Source: Planctomycetota bacterium (GTDB taxonomy: Bacteria > Planctomycetota > Planctomycetia > Pirellulales > UBA7805). Taken from it: a stretch of 7,287 bases of DNA. Below the pieces are notes generated by a model, which was given only the letters and a program-made list of their open reading frames with translations, had not been told where the DNA came from and did no database searches. Both the position numbers and the translations under genes were made by a program. The stretch spans positions 1-7,287 of the forward strand of contig JAUWIQ010000094.1 in NCBI GenBank assembly GCA_030605285.1, read 5' to 3'. Below are positions 1 to 7,196 of this stretch, piece by piece. The first letter of the stretch is position 1; each line of letters starts with the position of its first letter.

Positions 1-1897
1 AGGGATCGTTCTTGAGCGCCATCTTGAGCTGCTCAATCGTTTTCTGATCCTCTTTTTCACTCAGTGCCTTGGCCGCCAGCAGGCGGCCCACCATATCGTC
101 CTCCTGCCGGAGTTGCTTATAGAGCATCTTCTTGGGCTTGTCGAAAGTGATCTCCGCCAGGACCTCCATGTTGGCATCGAAGCGAACGATGTCTGGTTGG
201 GAAGGGAGCAATACGTAGAAATCCTGCTGGCGCTTATCGACCAACACGGACTCCTCAACGACAAAATCTTTTCCCACAAAACGGAGTGTTACAGGAAAAT
301 CAAAAAGTAAAGTTTTAGTCTCGTTTTTCTTTTTGTCTTTATCATCGTCACCACGAGCTTGCTTGAGCTGCTCGACCGAGACCTTGGCCATTTTGTTGCC
401 TGGCTGCCAGTCGTAGCTCACCTTCAGGCGGGGGTGTCCCGGGTTGTGAACCCATTGATCAAAAAAAGGCGCCAGCGAGAGACCGGAAACTTCCTCAAAG
501 GCCTGCTGCAAGTCGTGGCTGTCAACGCTCCTCAGGGCATTTTGCTTGACGTAATGATTGACCGCTTTGCGAAACAGATCCTCACCGAGCCTGCTGCGAA
601 GCATATGCAGAATCCAGCTCCCCTTGGCATAGGCCCGTTGATCGAACTGATCCCAGGCCTTTTTGTAGTGGCGAAAAACAATCGGCCGTTTCTCGCTCTT
701 GTTGTAGAGGATCCCCCGACGGTCGTTATAAACCGAGTAGAGCATGGAATCCTTGCCGTGTTTGTAGCCGCCGTAGAGGTAGGAATAGTAGACGGCAAAT
801 CCTTCGTTAAGCCAGAGTTCACTCCAGTCTTTGCAGGTCAGGTAATCGCCAAACCACTGATGGACCAGTTCGTGGGCGATGAGGATTTGCAGATCCCGCA
901 GATTTTCACTTTCGTCAGGAAAGAGCACAATGGGATTGAGAACCGTGAGGGAAGTGTTTTCCATCCCACCCATGTGGTAATCCTCAACGACGATTTGATC
1001 GTATTTGGACCAGGGGTAAGGTACGCCGATCTCATTTTCCAGGAACCCCAAAATGTCGGCCGTGTCGCGGAAGGCATTGTGGGCATAGGGTGAGCGACTC
1101 TTGGGAGTGTAAAATCCGAGTGGGATGTCGCGATACTGTCCTTCCAGCTTATCGAGTCGCCCCGCCGCCAGGGCAATCAAATAATTGACGTGCGGTTTGT
1201 CCTGCCGCCAATGGACCAATTTCATTCCCTCCGGCTCGTTTTGCCTGCCGACCATCTGGCCATTCGAGAGTACGGTCATTTCCTCAGGGACGTGGCAGAT
1301 GACCTCGCTGGTGAACCGTTCGTTGGGGTAATCGATACTGGGGAACCAGTGACGGGCCTCATGCGGTTCACCTTGTGTCCAGATATGGATGTCCTCTTCC
1401 GGAAAGCCGAGTTCGGGAGTGCGAAAATAGAGCCCTTTTTTCGGTTGGGCCTCGTAGTCAATTGCCAACTCGACACGCCTGCCCGGATCGACTGGCGGGT
1501 CAAAGGCGATTTCAAGTCCCTTGGGTGTCATTTCAAAATCCGAAATCTCAACATTGGCCTTTATGCTGCGGACATTCAGATCGATGGCATTGAGCGTGAG
1601 TTCGCGCAGCGGCCGAGCCAGAGGAACAAACGTGAGTTCACAAGTGCCGCGGACGGTCCGCTTTTTAAAGTCGGGTGTGACATCCAGCTTGAGGTGTAAA
1701 ATGTCCACTTGCCGATCGGGTGCATACTGGCGTCCGCTGGCACTGGCCTTCAGTTGGCTCACTAATTCTTCCGAGCCGTAGCGGCAGAGAGCGGCCTGTT
1801 CGAGCAGAATTTCTTCGCCAATCGTTGGTTCGCTGTAGAACATCAGACAAGTCAACGTCGTACAAAGACCGAACAGGAATTTCGGCGGAATTCTCAA
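1..1897 (-). CDS. Exported M1-family zinc aminopeptidase, 3' end cut off by the window edge
   Basis: Reading leftwards from a TTG at 1895-1897, about 632 codons stay open to the window edge, so the C-terminus is missing. M1 peptidases remove N-terminal residues from peptides. Visible features: basic start plus hydrophobic stretch (residues 2-20, RIPPKFLFGLCTTLTCLMF), a probable signal peptide; the M1 N-terminal beta domain with a WTQGEPHEARHWFPSIDYP block near residues 165-185; GGMEN exopeptidase motif at 310-314 (bases 956-970); zinc motif HELVH at 342-346 (bases 860-874); third zinc ligand Glu365 in WLNEGF, giving the family spacing HEXXH-X18-E; likely catalytic Tyr423 in RAYAKGSW. A beta-sandwich-like region follows and a helical, possibly HEAT-like region begins near 570. 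A TGA in frame at 1907-1909 limits the start. TTG 1897 is preferred over ATG 1841-1843 because only it yields a signal peptide, although no strong ribosome binding site precedes it. All catalytic residues are intact. Substrate preference cannot be read. Confidence 0.95.
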   Translation of the reverse strand, partial: MRIPPKFLFGLCTTLTCLMFYSEPTIGEEILLEQAALCRYGSEELVSQLKASASGRQYAPDRQVDILHLKLDVTPDFKKRTVRGTCELTFVPLARPLRELTLNAIDLNVRSIKANVEISDFEMTPKGLEIAFDPPVDPGRRVELAIDYEAQPKKGLYFRTPELGFPEEDIHIWTQGEPHEARHWFPSIDYPNERFTSEVICHVPEEMTVLSNGQMVGRQNEPEGMKLVHWRQDKPHVNYLIALAAGRLDKLEGQYRDIPLGFYTPKSRSPYAHNAFRDTADILGFLENEIGVPYPWSKYDQIVVEDYHMGGMENTSLTVLNPIVLFPDESENLRDLQILIAHELVHQWFGDYLTCKDWSELWLNEGFAVYYSYLYGGYKHGKDSMLYSVYNDRRGILYNKSEKRPIVFRHYKKAWDQFDQRAYAKGSWILHMLRSRLGEDLFRKAVNHYVKQNALRSVDSHDLQQAFEEVSGLSLAPFFDQWVHNPGHPRLKVSYDWQPGNKMAKVSVEQLKQARGDDDKDKKKNETKTLLFDFPVTLRFVGKDFVVEESVLVDKRQQDFYVLLPSQPDIVRFDANMEVLAEITFDKPKKMLYKQLRQEDDMVGRLLAAKALSEKEDQKTIEQLKMALKNDP

Positions 1898-1997
1898 GGG
1901 ACTAGCTCACGAGGCGAACGGAAAATTTAGGGAGCAGTCCCAGTATCCTCGCTCGTCGGGCTCCATGCAAGCTGGCCAGACGATTCAGTGTAAGCCC
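1898..1997. other. Intergenic gap between the propeller gene and the M1 peptidase gene
   Basis: One hundred bases without a gene. On the minus strand it contains a very short dyad, GGGA-CTGC-TCCC (about 1930-1941), followed by TAAATTTT. This looks vaguely like a terminator, but a 4-bp stem is too weak to call. No convincing -35/-10 pair was found. It could carry the promoter of the M1 gene or simply be an intra-operon spacer. Confidence 0.4.
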
Positions 1998-3620
1998 TTA
2001 TTGCGGCACTTGCACTGGCGTGGAGTTCTCTTCAGTTCCAATTTCATAAAGCGTTGTGGTCCCGCTGACTTCATAAGCAACCGCGCGCAGCGGCTTCCCA
2101 TCGGGTGCATTCTCAGCGGAGATAAAGACCAGGCTCTCAGGCCCCAAGTCGCTGGCCTGCTGAGCGCCCGGTTTACCCTCCTCAATGTTACGGCCCATGT
2201 GGATGCCACAAAATTCCGGGTGTTCTGGATCCGTGACATCGTAGATCGCAATCACGCTAGCCTGCTCCATGCCGCTGAAGGCGTAGGTCTGGTCGTCGAT
2301 CGTGCCGACCGTCACGGTTTCCGGTTCGGGACCCCGCTTGTGGCTCCGCCTGTCCATCTCGACCTTCGTTCCATGGCTGGAGTTGAAATACTCGGGCCAT
2401 CTCGCGGCAATTTCTCGTTCGAGTTGATCGCCACTGTCGAAGACCAACTTGCCCTCGCTGTCGCGAATCGAGAACGATCGGCCACCAAAGCTGTAAAGTC
2501 GATCGGTTGTCCCCGTTTCTGTTATTGCGTTAGAAACCTCGAGTCGTGCCAGGCGTTTTCTATTTTTTTTCGAGATATTTTTCGGCAACGCCAGCTTGCC
2601 TGCCTTTTTCACATCGCTGTAGCCGTTGTAATTACGGGGGGCACCTTCGTTAGCAGTCAGTAGATAAGTGCGGCCCTTGTGCTGCAGGGTGGCGATCGCA
2701 TCCGGTTGGTACAAACCCCAAACCGGTGCCGGTGCGATGTGAATCGATGGTTTTTTATTGCCGGCACCCTCCCGATCACTCACGTCCAATCCGTTGTTGG
2801 GCTGATTGTGATTTTTGAGGCCGCAGGAAAAAATCTTCTCAATCCGACCCGTACGGATGTCCAGGACGGCAATGGCATTGTTCTCCTGCAATGTGATCCA
2901 GGCCTTGGAGCCATCTGCCGAAGTTGCGATATACTCGGGTTCCAAATCTTCCGCGACCGTAGCGAGCTTGTCTGCATGCCGTTTGCTGGGGCCGGTAATA
3001 CGGACACCACGTCGAATCAACGCCTTCCGCTGAGGATTGAAATGGCGAAAATCGGCGGTCTTGGCCTGCGGCGCACCGCCGGGTCCGGAAAAGTCGATAA
3101 TGGATACCGAACCTTCCGGATCCTCATCATACGCTTCATTTGGTTCGCCCTCGTTGGCAACCAGCACGGTCTTTCCGTCCCCGGTAACGGCAATCATATC
3201 GGGGTTTGCGCCAACCTCGACGCGCCACAATTCCTTGCCACTCTTGAGATCGAAGAAGACGCAGGATCCAGGAGCCGTCTTTTCGCGATTGGCAACCGCC
3301 ACGACGACCCATTGGTCACTGACTGCAACGCTGTTTGGCCGTCCATATGGGGAGACATCCAGGTGGCCAACCAGTCGGCCATCCTGGATCCGGAGAATAT
3401 CGACTCGTTGTTCGGCACGGTTCGTTACGAAAAGCCGTTTTTCCGGAAACGACCAGGCAATGACTTCGGCTGCCGACTTATCGAAGTGCCCATGGGAGTG
3501 GGTCCAACGGCGGTTGAGGACAACCTGTGCCGGGCCGCCCCAGGCGGCCAGCTCGGCGCAGAGGACTAAAAAGACCGTTGTCCCCAAGCGGACCCAAAAT
3601 GGCCGAGAGCCAGTATTCAA
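1998..3620 (-). CDS. Exported choice-of-anchor I family beta-propeller protein
   Basis: A 540-residue protein starting at TTG 3618-3620 and ending at TAA 1998-2000. Residues about 10-28 form a hydrophobic signal peptide. The body consists of propeller-type repeats: FVTNRAEQRVDIL (64-76), LVANEGEPNEAYDEDPEGSV (153-172), YIATSADGSKAWITLQENNA (230-249), YLLTANEGAPRNY (319-331) and YAFSGMEQASVIAIYDVTDP (446-465). The FNS...DRRSHKRGPEPE block (412-434) is also characteristic. This combination matches the family NCBI names choice-of-anchor I, related to YncE/lactonase-like propellers. Known members are surface or secreted proteins with varied C-terminal anchors and no firmly established activity. 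This copy ends about 15 residues after the last strand (TLYEIGTEENSTPVQVPQ), with no PEP-CTERM, LPXTG or C-terminal helix visible, so it is probably soluble in the periplasm or secreted. The TTG start is supported by AAAGGGG seven bases upstream. A lactonase or phosphatase activity would be speculation. Confidence 0.92.
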   Translation of the reverse strand: MNTGSRPFWVRLGTTVFLVLCAELAAWGGPAQVVLNRRWTHSHGHFDKSAAEVIAWSFPEKRLFVTNRAEQRVDILRIQDGRLVGHLDVSPYGRPNSVAVSDQWVVVAVANREKTAPGSCVFFDLKSGKELWRVEVGANPDMIAVTGDGKTVLVANEGEPNEAYDEDPEGSVSIIDFSGPGGAPQAKTADFRHFNPQRKALIRRGVRITGPSKRHADKLATVAEDLEPEYIATSADGSKAWITLQENNAIAVLDIRTGRIEKIFSCGLKNHNQPNNGLDVSDREGAGNKKPSIHIAPAPVWGLYQPDAIATLQHKGRTYLLTANEGAPRNYNGYSDVKKAGKLALPKNISKKNRKRLARLEVSNAITETGTTDRLYSFGGRSFSIRDSEGKLVFDSGDQLEREIAARWPEYFNSSHGTKVEMDRRSHKRGPEPETVTVGTIDDQTYAFSGMEQASVIAIYDVTDPEHPEFCGIHMGRNIEEGKPGAQQASDLGPESLVFISAENAPDGKPLRAVAYEVSGTTTLYEIGTEENSTPVQVPQ

Positions 3621-3627
3621 TGCGACA

Positions 3628-3634
3628 CCCCTTT
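3628..3634 (-). promoter_or_regulatory. Ribosome binding site deciding the TTG start of the propeller gene
   Basis: On the minus strand AAAGGGG lies seven bases before the TTG at 3618-3620. It is a good Shine-Dalgarno match at normal spacing, and the TTG leads straight into a signal peptide, so both support this non-ATG start. It lies in the 21-base gap after the DUF1559 remnant stop codon. Confidence 0.6.
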
Positions 3635-3641
3635 GTACAGC

Positions 3642-3899
3642 TCAAGGAACGAGAAAACTGTAATCGAACGATTCCCGACCATCTTTTGAAGCCAGGGATT
3701 GTAAAATGGATAATTCCGTCCCCTCGGCAAGAAAGTGTACCGAGGCATCGGCCATCAGCACAAAGGCCCCCCCGGGATGGTCGGAAAATAAATCTTCCTG
3801 ATCCCAGGCTTTCGCCGGTTCTATGTTGATAGGGTGCTCGATTGAAGAGACGTTCTCTGTATCAATCCAAGTACTATCCTCACCACCCCGGCCGCTGCG
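3642..3899 (-). pseudogene. Truncated C-terminal remnant of a DUF1559 (SBP_bac_10-type) protein
   Basis: Between the sulfatase stop and the propeller gene, one minus-strand frame encodes about 86 residues ending at TGA 3642-3644. The segment around EHPINIEPAKAW, then FSDHPGGAFVLMADASVHFL, then LSILQSLASKDGRE, closely resembles the conserved end of planctomycete DUF1559 proteins: a PIN segment, then S-x-HPGGA-x-FLMADGSV-x-FL, then a final LQALAT-like helix. DUF1559 proteins are pilin-like, with an N-terminal type IV methylation helix and a length of roughly 300 residues. Helix and body are both absent here. There is no ATG, GTG or TTG in this frame before the HPGG motif, so the piece cannot be expressed as a normal protein. 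The usual Gly of DGSV is Ala here (DASV), perhaps drift. Upstream of 3900 the same frame only shadows the sulfatase. Family assignment is from motif recognition; I infer it is non-functional. Confidence 0.75.
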
Positions 3900-3900
3900 G

Positions 3901-5364
3901 TTACTGTGGAGGATCTTTCCAGATTGGAGATTCGCGATGTGCCTGATCCAAATAGCGGCCCGCCTGTGCGACGATGGCAGGTTTGGCAGGGGCGAGGTCG
4001 TGTGTCTCGCCGATGTCTGCCTGCAGGTCGTAGAGTTTGATTGGGCCCGAACCGAGCGGACTACGAATCGCCTTGAAGCGGCCAAAGCGGACCGCCTGAC
4101 GGGGACTGCCACCATGCAGCTCCCAATAGAGATACGGATGTTGGGTTTGCGCGGCCGGTTGATCGAGCAGGGTGGGCAGGAGGCTGATGCTGTCGAGATC
4201 CTTTGCGGGGAGTGGTTGGCCCGCCAGGGCGGCGAAGGTCGCAAAAAAATCACCAAAATAGGCGATCTGGTCAGTCACCTGCCCGGACCGGATCGTGTCC
4301 GTCCAGCGGGCGATCAGGGGCACGCGGAGGCCCCCCTCGTAAAGACTAAACTTGCGGCCCCGCAGCGGCCCGGCCGCTTGGAAAAAGTCTGGATCGTGCC
4401 CCGCTTCGTTGTGGGGGCCGTTGTCCGAAGTAAAGAAAACCGCTGTTTTCTTCTCGATCCCGAGCTCTTCGAGACGAGATAGGATTTGCCCCACGCCCGA
4501 GTCGAGTCGACTGATCATGGCCGCCTGACCCTTATTCTGGTCGCTCCAGTTCTCGTCCGCATAGCGGCCCAATTCGGGTACTTCCGTGCCGTTGCCCGTG
4601 CCATCTGGCGTGCGCTTGGCCGTGAGCTTACGGGCCTCGGGGTTGGCGTGCGGGATCGTGGGGGTCAGAAACAGGAAGAAGGGGCCCTCTTGATTGTGAT
4701 CGATCCACTGCAAGGCCTCGCGGATGAACAGATCGTGACTGTAGGCCACTTTTTTGGTCGCCATTCCCCCCACAAAGCCCGCATAGCCCGGGGGGACTTT
4801 TTGGACCACATTCCCCAAGGGCACCTTTTGGCGGTTCCGCCAGAGGTAGGTCGGCCAGTAGTTGTGTGCGTGTACTGTATTGAGATACCCATAAAAATAA
4901 TCGAAGCCCTGGTCCTCCGGGCGGCCCCCGGTCTCTGGCAGGTCGCCCCCAATCGCCCATTTGCCGATCACCGCCGTCGCATAACCGGCCTGCTTCAAGA
5001 CCTCGGCAATCGTAACATCCTCGGGCCGCAACGTTTGGGTCTGGGGCGGGCCGTTGTCCCGAATGCGACAGTGGCCTGTGTGCTCACCCGTAAGCAACAC
5101 ATTACGCGACGAGGCGCAGAGGCTTGCACCCGCATAGAACTGCGTGAACCGCATCCCTTCGCTGGCCAGTTGGTCGAGGTGGGGGGTTTTGATCCGCCGC
5201 TGACCATAACAGCCAAGTTCCCCGTAACCGAGATCGTCCGCCACAATCAGGATGATGTTGGGCCGACTACCGATCACCTGCGACTCCGCCGCGCTGGCGG
5301 ACGTATCGACAAGCGAAAAGGTGCTCAAGAGGGGTACGAATAACAGCACGACGTGCCAACGCAT
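3901..5364 (-). CDS. Exported arylsulfatase-type sulfatase with a C-A-S-S-R active-site motif
   Basis: About 487 residues from ATG 5362-5364 to TAA 3901-3903, a usual length for bacterial type I sulfatases, which hydrolyse sulfate esters on glycans or small molecules. The protein begins MRWHVVLLFVPLLSTF and reaches an ASA|AES-type cleavage site near residue 26, a clear signal peptide. Metal-binding Asp43-Asp44 sit in PNIILIVADDLGYGELGCYG. The cysteine to be converted to formylglycine is Cys83, in GASLCASSRNVLLTGEHTGH. Further family landmarks are Lys135 in GKWAIGG, IPHAN, and Asp314-Asn315 in FFTSDNGPH for the second half of the Ca2+ site. The C-terminal subdomain ends KLYDLQADIGETHDLA...HRESPIWKDPPQ, as expected. 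An upstream in-frame ATG at 5476-5478 would put 38 non-hydrophobic residues before the signal peptide; the internal ATG is preferred because it has AGGAAG nine bases upstream. The oddity is Ser in place of Pro in the CxPxR motif. Substrate is unknown. Confidence 0.94.
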   Translation of the reverse strand: MRWHVVLLFVPLLSTFSLVDTSASAAESQVIGSRPNIILIVADDLGYGELGCYGQRRIKTPHLDQLASEGMRFTQFYAGASLCASSRNVLLTGEHTGHCRIRDNGPPQTQTLRPEDVTIAEVLKQAGYATAVIGKWAIGGDLPETGGRPEDQGFDYFYGYLNTVHAHNYWPTYLWRNRQKVPLGNVVQKVPPGYAGFVGGMATKKVAYSHDLFIREALQWIDHNQEGPFFLFLTPTIPHANPEARKLTAKRTPDGTGNGTEVPELGRYADENWSDQNKGQAAMISRLDSGVGQILSRLEELGIEKKTAVFFTSDNGPHNEAGHDPDFFQAAGPLRGRKFSLYEGGLRVPLIARWTDTIRSGQVTDQIAYFGDFFATFAALAGQPLPAKDLDSISLLPTLLDQPAAQTQHPYLYWELHGGSPRQAVRFGRFKAIRSPLGSGPIKLYDLQADIGETHDLAPAKPAIVAQAGRYLDQAHRESPIWKDPPQ

Positions 5365-5498
5365 GATCTGATTCTTCCTGAATTGTACGAAAAGTACTGC
5401 TCTAGGTAGACAGTCGACTTGCCCAACGAGACCGTCCCGATCATACCCACCACGCCACGACGATGCAGATCCTACCATGAGGCGGGTGCGTTGGCTAA
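5365..5498. other. Gap between the dipeptidase and sulfatase genes
   Basis: About 134 bases if the sulfatase starts at 5364. The sulfatase frame stays open through most of it, but the encoded peptide has no export or sulfatase features. On the minus strand a TACAAT at about 5383-5388 resembles a -10 box just upstream of the sulfatase ribosome binding site. It lacks a convincing -35 partner and would leave a very short leader. No clear terminator for the dipeptidase gene was seen. Confidence 0.35.
5374..5379 (-). promoter_or_regulatory. Ribosome binding site deciding the sulfatase start
   Basis: AGGAAG on the minus strand, nine bases before ATG 5362-5364. It selects this ATG over the upstream in-frame ATG at 5476-5478, and this choice also places the signal peptide at the N-terminus. 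Confidence 0.65.
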
Positions 5499-7121
5499 CT
5501 AGTGCTCGGCGGCATCACCAATCGAAAGATCCTCTCCGCGGTCTGCGACGATTTCACGGAGCCAGGACTCGCTGTAACCGATCTCTTCAGGCGGGCCCTC
5601 TTCTTTCTTGCGATAACCATCGATGTTTTTAGTGAGAATATGGTCGTACAGCTGTCGCCAGCGCTCGAAGAGGGCATTGCCTGTGTTGATCCCGTACTCG
5701 GTGAGGAACTGCCGCATCAGCCCTTCATCGATGTCGCTCAGTGCGAGCGCCATCTTGTCGATCTCCGGCAGCATTTCCAGATAATAACGTTCTTGCTCCC
5801 GCTGAACTTTGAGAATGTCGTCAATCACCCGCGAATATCGTTCGTATGCGTAATTGGAGACAAGATTAAAAATCCACCAGGCGCTGTCGCGGGAAATTTT
5901 TTCGTAGCTCCCGGTTTTGTAGGGTTCCGGGACCTCGGTGATCCCGACGTAGAAGGGAGCAAAACAGGAGGTGAAGGCGTCGTCCGGCGTGTACCAGTAA
6001 ATTCCACCAATCGGATCGGGTAACCAATTGCGGCTTTGGGCGATCCAGACGCAGGCCGCCTGCTGACTCGAAATAGGGCGTTCCCAGGCGTAGTTCTTGC
6101 CATCGATCTCAAAGGTCAGTCCGCGGTAACGGTAGGGTGAGCCAAAGGGCCCCGCGCCCACCCCCTGAGTCATGTCCCAGGGAGTTCCCTCGTAGTGGTC
6201 ACGCATTAATTGCATCACGTCATGTACCGAAATTTTCTCATCGGGTACGACGAACAGAGGATAAGGCTCGGCACCTTCCACGACACGGTAAAAGTCGCTG
6301 GAGAAGTTTTTGCTCGGTGCCGCTCGGCGAAAAATACTCCAAATGCGACCGGCACAGGCCCGCTGGATCAGCTTGCTGATATTGGGATGGTAGGCATCGC
6401 GAAAACTGAAAGGTGTACCGGAATCAGGATCGTAAAATCCCTGCTCTACAGCAAAGCTGATCACGTCGTTTGAGTAGAGCCAATTCTCGGAATCGTCGAG
6501 TGGGAAGGTCGTGATGCGGCTCATGTTGGCGTGTGCGGAAATCGCGCCTTCCGGTACACGGGCAGCCACCCAAACGGCACCTTTTTCATCTCCTTTGCCC
6601 ATAATCTCCATCAGCCAGACCTCATTTTTGTCGCCGACCGAGAGAGTTTCTCCCGTACTTCCGTAACCGTAGGTCTGCATCAGCCGATCAATCTCGACGA
6701 TCGCTTCCCGCGCAGTTTTACACCGCTTAAGGGCCAGCACCATCAGCCGATCGTAGGTCAGGGCCTTCTCGTTTTTATTCGTCAGTTCCAAGCGACCGTT
6801 GGATGTTGTCTCGCCAATCGACACCTGGAACTCGTTAATGTGGTTGAGCACTTTGTAGGTTGGCCCATTCCATTCGGTTATCGAAGGATGCAGATCGGGA
6901 CCTTCGACTTTGGTATCTGCGCGTGAGATGGAGAGTGCCCCGGCACCGGTACCATCGACTGAAAAGCTGACAAAGACGGAGCCATCGGCTGAGGCGCCGC
7001 GGCTGACGAGGATATTGGTACAGGCATCTGCAGCGGCCAAGCAAAAGAAGGCGGCAAACAGAGAGTTTGTAAACACCACGAATGCGAAAAGATTCGTCCT
7101 GCGACAGGTTCGAATGCTCAT
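5499..7121 (-). CDS. Exported C69-family (PepD/secernin-like) N-terminal nucleophile dipeptidase
   Basis: A 540-residue protein from ATG 7119-7121 to TAG 5499-5501. C69 enzymes are N-terminal nucleophile cysteine dipeptidases of broad specificity. The N-terminus is basic (MSIRTCRRTN), then hydrophobic to residue about 31, then ADA-CTNILVSRGASADGSVFV. This gives a signal peptide followed by the family signature, in which the mature protein begins with the catalytic Cys (Cys34) and a downstream S/A-x-DGS loop. Other family-like segments are EFQVSIGETTSNGR, YGYGSTGETLSVGDKNEVWLMEI, AHANMSRITTFP and HYEGTPWDMTQGVGAGPFGSPYR. The region after about residue 450 is helix-rich and charged, ending EDLSIGDAAEH. 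At 540 residues it is longer than the roughly 470-residue cytosolic lactobacillal PepD, but similar to exported C69 proteins. The ribosome binding site is weak (GTGAGA close to the ATG). It is the first gene of the same-strand run visible here. The exact dipeptide specificity cannot be read. Confidence 0.93.
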   Translation of the reverse strand: MSIRTCRRTNLFAFVVFTNSLFAAFFCLAAADACTNILVSRGASADGSVFVSFSVDGTGAGALSISRADTKVEGPDLHPSITEWNGPTYKVLNHINEFQVSIGETTSNGRLELTNKNEKALTYDRLMVLALKRCKTAREAIVEIDRLMQTYGYGSTGETLSVGDKNEVWLMEIMGKGDEKGAVWVAARVPEGAISAHANMSRITTFPLDDSENWLYSNDVISFAVEQGFYDPDSGTPFSFRDAYHPNISKLIQRACAGRIWSIFRRAAPSKNFSSDFYRVVEGAEPYPLFVVPDEKISVHDVMQLMRDHYEGTPWDMTQGVGAGPFGSPYRYRGLTFEIDGKNYAWERPISSQQAACVWIAQSRNWLPDPIGGIYWYTPDDAFTSCFAPFYVGITEVPEPYKTGSYEKISRDSAWWIFNLVSNYAYERYSRVIDDILKVQREQERYYLEMLPEIDKMALALSDIDEGLMRQFLTEYGINTGNALFERWRQLYDHILTKNIDGYRKKEEGPPEEIGYSESWLREIVADRGEDLSIGDAAEH

Positions 7122-7177
7122 GGTCTCACTTTCTGGGACTTGTCGGGATGAATGGCTGCAGCGAGAGGAAAAGGTCG

Positions 7178-7196
7178 GCCCGGCAATCCGCCGGGC
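7178..7196. repeat. Perfect 7-bp GC-rich inverted repeat (hairpin)
   Basis: GCCCGGC (7178-7184) and GCCGGGC (7190-7196) are exact reverse complements separated by five bases (AATCC). In the transcript of the dipeptidase gene this would be a strong stem in the 5' leader, followed after 57 bases by the start codon. On the plus strand it is followed, after a 12-base spacer, by eight T residues. That spacer is too long for an ordinary intrinsic terminator. Its role is unknown. Confidence 0.5.

Noticed and set aside
359..1093. 244-residue plus-strand reading frame, with a further one at 1190-1699
   Set aside because: They lie antisense to the M1 peptidase, whose catalytic motifs are all intact on the minus strand; the plus-strand translations show no recognisable family.
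2679..3569. 296-residue plus-strand reading frame
   Set aside because: Antisense shadow of the propeller gene; no start context and no domain features.
3890..3910. Programmed +1 frameshift joining the sulfatase to the DUF1559 tail
   Set aside because: The sulfatase ends at a normal C-terminus, no slippery site is evident, and a sulfatase-DUF1559 fusion makes little biological sense; gene truncation is simpler.
3901..4256. N-terminal half of a 204-residue minus-strand frame that ends in the DUF1559 tail
   Set aside because: This part overlaps the 3' end of the sulfatase in another frame and has no DUF1559 similarity; only the part after the sulfatase stop is meaningful.
4486..5343. 285-residue plus-strand reading frame
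   Set aside because: Antisense to the sulfatase, which has complete family motifs; its composition is that of a shadow frame.
5365..5478. Longer sulfatase start at ATG 5476-5478
   Set aside because: It would put 38 residues without export features ahead of a clear signal peptide, and the internal ATG has the better ribosome binding site.
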